The notes beneath the pieces were generated by a model. The model was not told the DNA's origin, did no database searches, and saw only the letters and a program-made list of their open reading frames with translations. A stretch of 64,000 nt of DNA from Simiduia curdlanivorans. GTDB lineage: Bacteria; Pseudomonadota; Gammaproteobacteria; Pseudomonadales; Cellvibrionaceae. Position 1 is the first letter of the stretch, and each line of letters opens with the position of its first letter. Shown here in pieces: positions 29,198 through 36,896 of the stretch. The stretch lies in assembly GCF_030409605.1 (NCBI RefSeq), contig NZ_JAUFQG010000004.1, positions 2,405,001-2,469,000 of the forward strand, given 5' to 3'. A program made the translations under genes and the position numbers.

Positions 29198-30352
29198 CTA
29201 AATATATTGCACCAATTGGCCATCAATCCAACTGTGATGCACATTAAAATCATCATCGATGGTGATGCAGTTAGCGCGAAAATCAGGTTTGAGTTGCCCG
29301 AGCTCCGATGCCATACCCAACATCTCGGCTGGGTAGGTGGACGCCATTCGGATGGCTTCGCCCAAGGCTAGGCCCAATAATTCATGGGTGTTTTTAACGG
29401 CGCCAATCATATCCAGGTCTGAGCCGGCGAGCGTATCGTTAGCGGTGGCACAGCGGCCATCCTTAGCAAATATTTTTTCGCCATTTAAAATAAAGGATTT
29501 TTCGCTGGCACCTACGGTCGGCATGGCGTCGGTCACCAATACCATTTTGCCTTTAGCTTTTGCGGCTATAGCGACTCTCAGCGTGGCAGGCGCAACGTGA
29601 TAATTATCGACAATAATGCCACACCAACTATGGTGATCTTCGAGTGCGGCACCCACCACACCGGGTTCTCTACTGGTGAGCGGCGTCATCGCATTAAATA
29701 GGTGGGTAAAGGCTTTCAAGCCGCTATCGAGGGCGAGTTTTGTTTCCTCGTATGTTGCCGCCGTGTGACCCGCGGCAACAATAACGCCGGCATCGGCAAG
29801 GCGTTTTATCATTTCCGGCGTGGTGCACTCAGGTGCTAGTGTTACGTAGGTTTTACCACTCTTGAGTGAGGTCAGCAGCTCGAAAGCCTGTTCGTCTATC
29901 ACTTTAAACTTTTCTGCGTTGTGTACGCCTTTACGCAAACTGTTTAAAAACGGGCCCTCTAAATGCACGCCAATAACACCGGGCACTTTCTTTGCCATCG
30001 CCTCGGAAACGGCTTTGATGGTGGCGCCCACCACAGAGAGATCGTCGCTGATTAAGGTGGGTAAAAAAGAGGTGGTGCCCAGCTTTCTGTGGGCATCACC
30101 TATGGTGCAAAGGGTTGCGACACTGGGCTTGTCGTTTAACAGAGCCCCGCCGCCACCGTTGACTTGGGTGTCGATAAGCCCAGGAATAAGTTTTAATCCA
30201 GTCAGGTCGACCAGCTCGTAGTTAGCCTTTTCCAAGCCACTTGCTGGCACCAACGCGCGAATCTTATCATTGGCCAGCACTAGGGCTTTATCGCTGTGCC
30301 AGTGCTCGCCGTCGAAAATGGTTGCATTAATGAGCGCGGTTAGGCGTTGCAT
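29198..30352 (-). CDS. nagA: N-acetylglucosamine-6-phosphate deacetylase
   Basis: A 384-residue amidohydrolase-fold enzyme that removes acetate from GlcNAc-6-P. Metal and substrate motifs are GLIDTQVNGGGG, VHLEGPFLN, VAAGHTAATYEE, HLFNAMTPLTSREPG and the catalytic aspartate in VLVTDAMPTVG. Its ATG shares one base with the stop of nagB-II (TAATG), so translation is coupled. The product, GlcN-6-P, is the substrate of the adjacent deaminase. Confidence 0.96.
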   Translation of the reverse strand: MQRLTALINATIFDGEHWHSDKALVLANDKIRALVPASGLEKANYELVDLTGLKLIPGLIDTQVNGGGGALLNDKPSVATLCTIGDAHRKLGTTSFLPTLISDDLSVVGATIKAVSEAMAKKVPGVIGVHLEGPFLNSLRKGVHNAEKFKVIDEQAFELLTSLKSGKTYVTLAPECTTPEMIKRLADAGVIVAAGHTAATYEETKLALDSGLKAFTHLFNAMTPLTSREPGVVGAALEDHHSWCGIIVDNYHVAPATLRVAIAAKAKGKMVLVTDAMPTVGASEKSFILNGEKIFAKDGRCATANDTLAGSDLDMIGAVKNTHELLGLALGEAIRMASTYPAEMLGMASELGQLKPDFRANCITIDDDFNVHHSWIDGQLVQYI

Positions 30353-31404
30353 TAGAGGGTCTCCGTGACCTTGCGAAGGTGTGGTGGTTCATCTGGATTG
30401 TAACCGCGCGCCACGGATAATGCGTTGGCCATTTTATAAAAGCTTTGAATGGCCAAGAGCGGCGCGAGAGCGGGGTGAGCGCCGCCAACAACCTCTAAGC
30501 TTAATGGGCCTACGGCGCGTTCGCCGGCGACTAGTACTTTGGCCGAGCGAGCTTCAAAGTCTTTAATCAAGGCGTTAAATCCGTCGCTGGTTTCGTCCTG
30601 CTGCGCCAGCATGAGTACGGGGAAGCCGGCTTTTACGATGGCCATGGGGCCATGTTTTACTTCCGCCGAACTAAATGCTTCGGCGTGCAGGCCGCAGGTT
30701 TCTTTGAATTTCAGCGCTGCTTCCTGCGCCACGCCGAAGCCTAAGCCTCTGCCGATGACGAATAAATTGGATGCATCTTTTAAGGTGTCAAGCGCTGCGG
30801 ACCAATCACATTGCCAGGCGTCGGCCAGCAATTGCGGCAGTTGTTTATACGCCTTCTGTAATAATTGATCTTCGCTCCACTCGCTCACTAGGTGCAATAT
30901 CGCACTCAAGGTTGCGATGTAAGACTTGGTCGCCGCGACACTTTTTTCTGGCCCAGCTCTGAGTGGAATAACCAGATCTGCCATTTGCGCCAGCGGTGAA
31001 TCTTCAACATTAACGATGGCTAGGGTCAGTGCGCCGGCCGCTTTTGCCTGCGCCACACCGGCTAATAGGTCAGGGCTTTTGCCCGACTGAGAAAACGCAA
31101 TATACAAAACCCCGTGCAGCCGTTGTTTGGCCAGGTAGACCGAACTAACCGAGGGCGATGCGGAGGAAGTCAAAATGCCGGTGCGAGTCTCGATAAGATA
31201 CTTGGCATAGGTTGCTGCATGATCCGAACTGCCGCGCGCCAACGTTACCACGGCGCTAGGGTTGAAGGCTCTAATAGCCGCCACGGCTTGTTGAACAGCG
31301 TCCTGATTTAAGGTTTGTTGGTTGGCCACCACATCGGCGCTCGACGCGGCTTCCTGGTACATCAAGGTTTGTTCTGCTTGGATGGTGGCGAGTGCGCTGG
31401 ACAT
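30352..31404 (-). CDS. nagB-II: SIS-type glucosamine-6-phosphate deaminase (NagB-II)
   Basis: A 350-residue protein with two SIS sugar-isomerase domains, similar to the isomerase half of GlmS but without the glutaminase half. It shows ARGSSDHAATYAKYLIE, FSQSGKSPDLLAG, EKSVAATKSYIAT and the C-terminal HLRKVTETL that matches the GlmS C tail. In marine gammaproteobacteria such proteins replace NagB and make fructose-6-P plus ammonia. I use ATG 31404 with GGGGA upstream; a TTG four codons earlier is less likely. A LacI-type operator is 19 bp before the start. Confidence 0.92.
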   Translation of the reverse strand: MSSALATIQAEQTLMYQEAASSADVVANQQTLNQDAVQQAVAAIRAFNPSAVVTLARGSSDHAATYAKYLIETRTGILTSSASPSVSSVYLAKQRLHGVLYIAFSQSGKSPDLLAGVAQAKAAGALTLAIVNVEDSPLAQMADLVIPLRAGPEKSVAATKSYIATLSAILHLVSEWSEDQLLQKAYKQLPQLLADAWQCDWSAALDTLKDASNLFVIGRGLGFGVAQEAALKFKETCGLHAEAFSSAEVKHGPMAIVKAGFPVLMLAQQDETSDGFNALIKDFEARSAKVLVAGERAVGPLSLEVVGGAHPALAPLLAIQSFYKMANALSVARGYNPDEPPHLRKVTETL

Positions 31405-31422
31405 CAAATTCCCCAATAATTG

Positions 31423-31440
31423 TGAGACAACGTTGTCATT
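31423..31440 (-). promoter_or_regulatory. LacI-family operator before nagB-II
   Basis: TGAGACAACGTTGTCATT, whose core GACAACGTTGTC is a perfect palindrome with the central CG of LacI-family sites. The identical 18-mer occurs before pgi at 32698. The adjacent LacI gene is the natural candidate regulator. Confidence 0.85.
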
Positions 31441-31445
31441 GTGAG

Positions 31446-31475
31446 GTAAAAAAACGGGCCTGTAAAGCCCCGTTT
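31446..31475 (-). terminator. Terminator between the LacI gene and nagB-II
   Basis: On the minus strand AACGGGGCTTTACAGGCCCGTT has a five- to six-bp stem followed by TTTTTTA. It separates the regulator gene from the nag operon, which then starts from its own operator-controlled promoter. Confidence 0.65.
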
Positions 31476-31486
31476 CACCCCTTATT

Positions 31487-32512
31487 TCATTGTGCGGCGG
31501 GGCAGCTCGAATCTCGAACCACTAATTTAGGATAAAAACCTTGATTCGCAGCATCGCTATCGTCATCGCGCTGGGACCGGATATCGTTGATAAGCAGTTT
31601 GGCGGCTGTCTGTGCGATGGTGTTATTGGGTTGTTGCGCAGTGGTGAGTTTTGGCCATGCTTGGCGAGAAAAGGGTGAATCTTCGAAGCCGACAATGGAC
31701 AGCGCTTGGGGCACGGCAACGCCTAAAATACGCGCGGCAAATAAAGTACCCGCGGCAATTTCATCGTTACAGGCAAAAATAGCGGTGGGCTTATTGGCCA
31801 GTGACAGCAATTTTTTCGAGCGTTCAATGCCCGATTCAAACGCGTACTCGCCGGGTAGGATGAGCGATTCATCAATGGCTAAGTTATTCTGCTTGAGCGC
31901 GTCTTTGTAACCCTCAAGGCGCTCGCCACTGGAGGCGTGCTCCATATCGCCGCCGAGAAACGCAATGCGTTTGTGGCCTAAGTCGATCAAGTATTGGGTG
32001 ATGTCAAAACCTGCGGTTTTATCGTCGATAAAAACGCAGGGGGATTGGCTGTCCGGTGCGTGCGAACCCGATAAAATACGCACAAAACGCACCTTTTTCT
32101 TTTTCAGCGCCTCGATAACCGCTGGCGTTTCCGACAGTGGTGGCGTTAACACTAAACCGCCGACGCGCGAGCGATCGAGCATTTCTGTCAGTTCGGAAAG
32201 TATGTCCGGCGATCTTGCATCACAGGGGTGAATCACTAATTCATAACCCTCGGTTCTGCAGGTGCTCAAAATGCCATTCTGCATTTCGATGACGTAGTTG
32301 CTGTTGGGGTTGTCGTAAATGAAGCCGATTGAAGAGGCGGCACCGCGCATGAGTCGCGCGCCTAAATTGGGTTGGTAGTTTAATTCTTTAACGGCAGCCA
32401 ATACTTTTTCTTGCAGCTCTTGCCCGACACTCGGCTCGCGATTAATGACGCGAGAAACGGTTTTAAATGATACGCCGGCAAGTTTTGCCACGTCCTTGAT
32501 GGTTGCCTTCAT
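31487..32512 (-). CDS. nagR: LacI-family regulator of the nag genes (NagR-like)
   Basis: A 341-residue repressor. The N-terminal helix-turn-helix reads MKATIKDVAKLAGVSFKTVS, followed by the hinge helix (YQPNLGARLMR) and a periplasmic-binding-protein-like effector domain (SIGFIYDNPNSNYVIEMQNG, FACNDEIAAGTLFAA). ATG 32512 is chosen over an in-frame TTG eight codons upstream because LacI proteins start just before helix 1. It sits next to nagB-II/nagA and divergent from pgi, with identical operators before both targets. The effector is probably an amino-sugar phosphate; inferred from context. It is paralogous to the LacI protein at 50538. Confidence 0.88.
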   Translation of the reverse strand: MKATIKDVAKLAGVSFKTVSRVINREPSVGQELQEKVLAAVKELNYQPNLGARLMRGAASSIGFIYDNPNSNYVIEMQNGILSTCRTEGYELVIHPCDARSPDILSELTEMLDRSRVGGLVLTPPLSETPAVIEALKKKKVRFVRILSGSHAPDSQSPCVFIDDKTAGFDITQYLIDLGHKRIAFLGGDMEHASSGERLEGYKDALKQNNLAIDESLILPGEYAFESGIERSKKLLSLANKPTAIFACNDEIAAGTLFAARILGVAVPQALSIVGFEDSPFSRQAWPKLTTAQQPNNTIAQTAAKLLINDIRSQRDDDSDAANQGFYPKLVVRDSSCPAAQ

Positions 32513-32697
32513 GGGGTTTGAGGTGCCTTTTTGCAAAATACGGATTCGAAGATGGGGCTAGGGTAGAGCGATTCGCGGGCTTCGGCAAGCCGAAACACCT
32601 TTCGGGCTCTGGTCTGTTTAGCTCGAGACGGTTATGGCTGCCACAGCAAGAAAGAAAGCGAACTTCGCATTGACAAGGTTTGATTGCTTGTGGAAAA

Positions 32698-32715
32698 TGA
32701 GACAACGTTGTCATT
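32698..32715 (+). promoter_or_regulatory. LacI-family operator before pgi
   Basis: TGAGACAACGTTGTCATT, base-for-base the same as the site at 31423-31440. It ends 24 bp before the pgi start, in a position where a bound repressor would block transcription or initiation. Confidence 0.85.
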
Positions 32716-32739
32716 TTTTATCGAAATTAAGGTTCCGTT

Positions 32740-34386
32740 ATGTCTTCCAGAGCAGAGTTGCCCGAGTGGCAGAATTTGGTTCAGCACGCCGCGGCAGTTA
32801 AAGATCGCTCCATTTCGGGCTTGTTTCAGCAAGATGCGCAACGCTTTTCCAATTGCTCGCGCAGGGTGGCCGATAAGTTGTACGATTTTTCCAAAAACAA
32901 CCTCTGCGAGACCACCTTTGAGCGCCTGTTAGATTTGGCTAAAGCGGTGGATTTTCCGGCTTGGCGCCAACAACTTTGGGATGGAGTGCCATTAAATAGC
33001 ACCGAAAATCGCGCCGTGTTGCACGTGGCTTTACGGGATAGCAGCGGTCGTGCCTATTGGGTAGACGGTAAAAATATCGCCTTAGATGTGCAGCGCAGCC
33101 TAAAACAAATGCGCCGCTTTTGCGCTCAGGTTCGCTCGGGTCAATGGCTCGGGTACAGCGGCAAAACCATTACCGACGTGGTGAGTATTGGTATTGGAGG
33201 CTCCAATTTAGGCCCCCAAATGGCCTGCGAGGCCTTGGCGTCTTATGCCGACGACAGGCTTAAGGTCCATTTTGTGAGCAATGTCGACGGGGTGCAAATT
33301 CGCCGTGTACTGGCCGATTTAGATCCTGAGCGAACCCTTTTCGTGGTTGCCTCTAAAACCTTTACCACGCGCGAAACCCTGTTAAACGCGCGCACGGCGA
33401 AGGCCTGGTTATTGCAACAGGCTGGTGCAAACGACGCGGTGGCAAAACACTTTGTCGCGGTGACCTCTGCGGTGGCAAAAGCGCAGGCCATGGGCATAGC
33501 GCCGGAAAATTGTTTTGAGATGTGGGATTGGGTCGGCGGGCGTTTTTCACTTTGGTCTGCCATCGGATTACCGGTGGCACTGTATTTAGGCTTTGACCAG
33601 TTCGAGCAGATGCTGGCCGGCGCCTATGAGGTGGATCGACATTTTTTTGAGACGCCAGAACGCGACAATGTGCCCTTGTTAATGGCCTTGATTGGGGTGT
33701 GGAATAACACTTTCCTCAATATGCCAACGCAGGCCATTTTACCCTACGATCAGGCGTTAAAATATTTGCCGGCTTATTTACAGCAAGCGGAAATGGAGAG
33801 TAACGGCAAAACCGTCAACCGCGCGGGCGAGTCGATTTCCTACACCACTGGTGCGATTTTATGGGGCCAGTTGGGCATTGATGGGCAGCATGCTTTCTAT
33901 CAGCTGTTACATCAGGGTGCTCATAACGTTGCCGCAGATTTCATTGGCTCAGTCACACCCGTGCTGGAAACAGATGAGCACCATACGAATCTTTTGGCTA
34001 ATTTATTTGCCCAGACTCAGGCTTTGATGGACGGTGTGGATGAGCAGGCGGTGCTCGCCGATCTCGCGGCGCGCGGTTTATCGGAGGCAGAACAACGTGC
34101 CCTGGCACCGCATAAAGTACATAGAGGTAACCAACCGACCAGCACGCTATTGATGACAAAAATTACCCCGCAAAGCTTGGGCGGTTTAATTGCGCTCTAT
34201 GAACACAAAATCTTCGTGCAAGGCGTGATTTGGGATGTGTGCTCTTACGATCAATGGGGTGTTGAGTTAGGCAAACTGTTGGCGAATAAATTGGAGCCAC
34301 AGCTGGAGGGTGAAGAGCCGCCGGCAACACAGGACGGCTCTACCTCTGGGTTGATTCGCTATGTGAGAGCCCAGCAGTTAGCGTAA
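32740..34386 (+). CDS. pgi: Glucose-6-phosphate isomerase
   Basis: A 548-residue cytoplasmic enzyme interconverting glucose-6-P and fructose-6-P. Signature regions are SIGIGGSNLGPQMACEAL, the catalytic GGRFSLWSAIGLP, and GQLGIDGQHAFYQLLHQG near the C terminus (E. coli Pgi is 549 residues). AAGG is 7 bases before ATG. The nag-type operator suggests it is induced with amino-sugar catabolism, to send NagB-II-derived fructose-6-P into the Entner-Doudoroff route. Its 3' end overlaps the convergent peptidase gene by 9 bp. Confidence 0.97.
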   Translation: MSSRAELPEWQNLVQHAAAVKDRSISGLFQQDAQRFSNCSRRVADKLYDFSKNNLCETTFERLLDLAKAVDFPAWRQQLWDGVPLNSTENRAVLHVALRDSSGRAYWVDGKNIALDVQRSLKQMRRFCAQVRSGQWLGYSGKTITDVVSIGIGGSNLGPQMACEALASYADDRLKVHFVSNVDGVQIRRVLADLDPERTLFVVASKTFTTRETLLNARTAKAWLLQQAGANDAVAKHFVAVTSAVAKAQAMGIAPENCFEMWDWVGGRFSLWSAIGLPVALYLGFDQFEQMLAGAYEVDRHFFETPERDNVPLLMALIGVWNNTFLNMPTQAILPYDQALKYLPAYLQQAEMESNGKTVNRAGESISYTTGAILWGQLGIDGQHAFYQLLHQGAHNVAADFIGSVTPVLETDEHHTNLLANLFAQTQALMDGVDEQAVLADLAARGLSEAEQRALAPHKVHRGNQPTSTLLMTKITPQSLGGLIALYEHKIFVQGVIWDVCSYDQWGVELGKLLANKLEPQLEGEEPPATQDGSTSGLIRYVRAQQLA

Positions 34387-36486
34387 GGTTTCCCACAGTA
34401 ATGTGTAACCAAGGGCAACGCGCTTTGCCAGTTGCTCTTTGGTGCTAGAGCCGCCGTGGCCGCCTTCGCGGTTTTCATAATACTCAACGCGGTGGCCCTG
34501 AGCTTTCATTTTAGCGGCCATTTTGCGCGCGTGGCCTGGGTGCACGCGGTCGTCTTTGGTTGAGGTGTAAAACAAAATCGGTGGGTATTGTTGTTCGGCG
34601 CTGACCTTTTGGAAGGGCGAGTAGGTTTTCAGCCACTGCCAGTTTGATTCTATGTCTGGGTTGCCGTACTCGGCCATCCAGCTCGCGCCGGCAAGTAGCC
34701 TATGGTAGCGCTGCATATCTAACAGCGGCACGCCACTGATAACGGCACCGTATAACTCTGGGTGTCTAACCATCGTGGCGGCGACGAGTAGGCCGCCGTT
34801 ACTACGGCCCTCAATACCTAGATGTTTGGCCGAGGTGATCTTCTTGTTAACCAAGTCTTGTGCCACAGCTTCAAAATCCTCATAGGCTTTGTGGCGATTT
34901 TCTAATAGCACGCTGCTATGCCAAGCGGGGCCGTACTCACCACCGCCGCGAATATTGGCGAGCACGAATACACCGCCGCGCTCGAGCCAAAGTTTTCCGT
35001 AAACGCCATTTAGATCTTCATAGGAGCCGGAGTAAGACGGTTTTAACGAAACCCGAAAGCCTCCGTAGGAAAAAATATGGGTTGGGTTTTTACCGTCAAA
35101 TTGGGTGTCTTTTTTCATCACCGCAAAGTAGGGAACCTGGGTGCCATCGGCGGATTGGGCAAAATACTGTTCAACCTTTAATTCGCTGGCGTCAAAACTT
35201 GCCGCTTGGGCGGCGACCACCTGGGATTTCAGGTTGGTGTCTAGGTAGTACAGGCTGGGCGGGGTAAGAAAATCTTCAAATCGCGCGAAAAACGCGCCGC
35301 TTTTCTGATCAATAGTTTCAATACTTAGGCTGCCCACCGAAGGTAAATCTAAGGCTTGGGAGCGCCAGTTGCCGTTAACCGAGGTGTACAAACGCGCCTG
35401 TGCTTTTACGTCGACCAAGCCAATGGCGAGAATGCCGCGCGGGCTTGCGTGTAATTCCTCGACGATAAACTCTGGACTTGGCTCTATCAACAGTGCGATG
35501 TCGTGGGCCGCCGCTTTTTCGGGTGTGACCAGTGCTTGTGGCCTGATTAACAGCACCGCGCCTTCGGGAAATAGGCGGCCGTTGAACTGCCATTCTTGTT
35601 TCAGTGAAACTAACAATTGGCCTTTTATAAAGTCGTTAATGGTGGCGGTTGATGGCAGAGCGATATCGCTCAGCTTACCGTTGGCGAGCAGCTGATAGCG
35701 AGACTCCCAAAAGGTGGTGGCGTCGGTAATGATGTCGACGCTGAACTGGCCGTCTTTATAGCGATGGCCGCTGGCCGATACCGAGCTCTTGTCGGCGCTA
35801 TATAAAAGTTTGGCATCGGTAAAGGCGGTGCCGCGCGACCAAATACGCACTTGGCGTGGGTAGCCGGAATCCGTTTGGCTATCGGCGCCAAAATCGGTGC
35901 CGAGGTAAACCTGATTTTCGTCAATCCAGTCGATATTTGTTTTTGCCGCCGCGAGGTTAAAACCTTGCGCGACAAAGCTCAGTGTTTCCGTATTAAATTC
36001 GCGCACTTCGATGGTGTCGCCGCCGCCCTCTGACAGCGACAGCAGGCAGAGGCGGTATTCCGGCGCTAGGCAATTTAAGCCCTTAAACACCCATTTCTTG
36101 TTTTCCTCGGCCGACAGGGCGTCGAGATCGACGACGGTCTGCCAAACTGGGGCGTTAGCAATGAAATCACTGACTAAGCTGCGCCGGTAAACGCCCCGCG
36201 GATGTTCCGTATCCTGCCAAAGGTTGTAAACGTAGTCGCCCTTTTGATCGATCTTTGGCAAGCGCTCCGGGCTAGACAAAATAGCCAGCGCCTGATCATA
36301 CAGGGGCTGATAGAGCGCAGATTTGCCGAGTCTGGCCGCCGTTTCACTGTTATTAGCATCGACCCAGGCAATGGCGGCTTTACCTTCTACCTGTTCTAAC
36401 CATTGATAATCCTCAGCGCTGTCTTGCTCGGTCGAGCAGGCAAGCAGGTTCAAAAGGAGACTAAAGCAGGCGAGATATCTGAACAT
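34378..36486 (-). CDS. Prolyl oligopeptidase family lipoprotein (S9A)
   Basis: A 702-residue serine peptidase. The N terminus is a lipoprotein signal (MFRYLACFSLLLNLLAC, lipobox LLAC with Cys17). A beta-propeller occupies most of the first 400 residues, then the alpha/beta-hydrolase domain carries IEGRSNGG with S562, the acid in STKDDRVHPGHA and the histidine in REGGHGGSS. It cleaves short peptides after proline in the family. The lipid anchor places it in the periplasm or on the outer membrane. It is the only peptidase in this sugar-metabolism area, and no functional tie to pgi is evident. Confidence 0.94.
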   Translation of the reverse strand: MFRYLACFSLLLNLLACSTEQDSAEDYQWLEQVEGKAAIAWVDANNSETAARLGKSALYQPLYDQALAILSSPERLPKIDQKGDYVYNLWQDTEHPRGVYRRSLVSDFIANAPVWQTVVDLDALSAEENKKWVFKGLNCLAPEYRLCLLSLSEGGGDTIEVREFNTETLSFVAQGFNLAAAKTNIDWIDENQVYLGTDFGADSQTDSGYPRQVRIWSRGTAFTDAKLLYSADKSSVSASGHRYKDGQFSVDIITDATTFWESRYQLLANGKLSDIALPSTATINDFIKGQLLVSLKQEWQFNGRLFPEGAVLLIRPQALVTPEKAAAHDIALLIEPSPEFIVEELHASPRGILAIGLVDVKAQARLYTSVNGNWRSQALDLPSVGSLSIETIDQKSGAFFARFEDFLTPPSLYYLDTNLKSQVVAAQAASFDASELKVEQYFAQSADGTQVPYFAVMKKDTQFDGKNPTHIFSYGGFRVSLKPSYSGSYEDLNGVYGKLWLERGGVFVLANIRGGGEYGPAWHSSVLLENRHKAYEDFEAVAQDLVNKKITSAKHLGIEGRSNGGLLVAATMVRHPELYGAVISGVPLLDMQRYHRLLAGASWMAEYGNPDIESNWQWLKTYSPFQKVSAEQQYPPILFYTSTKDDRVHPGHARKMAAKMKAQGHRVEYYENREGGHGGSSTKEQLAKRVALGYTLLWETLR

Positions 36487-36896
36487 TCCGGCGTCCTATG
36501 GCTGATTGTTAGCGTGAGTATAGGGTTTTGTGACTGTATGACGAAACACACATCTAAACACCCAAATGCAAGATATCGACACAAGGGTCTTGCATTCTTA
36601 TGGTAGTTTTGACTATATTGGTGGTGTGACGCGTTAGTGAGCCTTTTTGGGTGAGTATTTCAAGGGGCTGGGGTCACGGGTGTTTTGTAAGCACCGGTAA
36701 TCTGATGTATGGGTACATCAGGCTGCGTATTCTCTCGTTCGCTTTGCCGGCCACCTTGGGTGGTCGGTATTTTTCAAGGTTAAGGCCTTAGATATTTAGA
36801 TACGAGACGCATAAAAATAAACTCGTTGCGCCCGCCAGGGTGAATGAATGTCAAAAAAATAGGCTGAAAATCAGCGCATAATTCAAAGGCAGTGTT
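36487..36896. other. Leader region of the GH3 gene with several hairpins
   Basis: About 410 bp between divergent genes, without a gene. Three stems lie in a row on the plus strand: CGGGTG-TTTTGTAAG-CACCGG near 36679-36699, CTGATGTA-TGGG-TACATCAG at 36703-36722, and CCGGCCACC-TTG-GGTGGTCGG at 36747-36767 followed by TATTTTT, which resembles a terminator. They end about 120 bp before the GH3 start. This could be a structured leader or attenuator for the glucosidase gene; I match it to no known riboswitch class. Confidence 0.5.
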
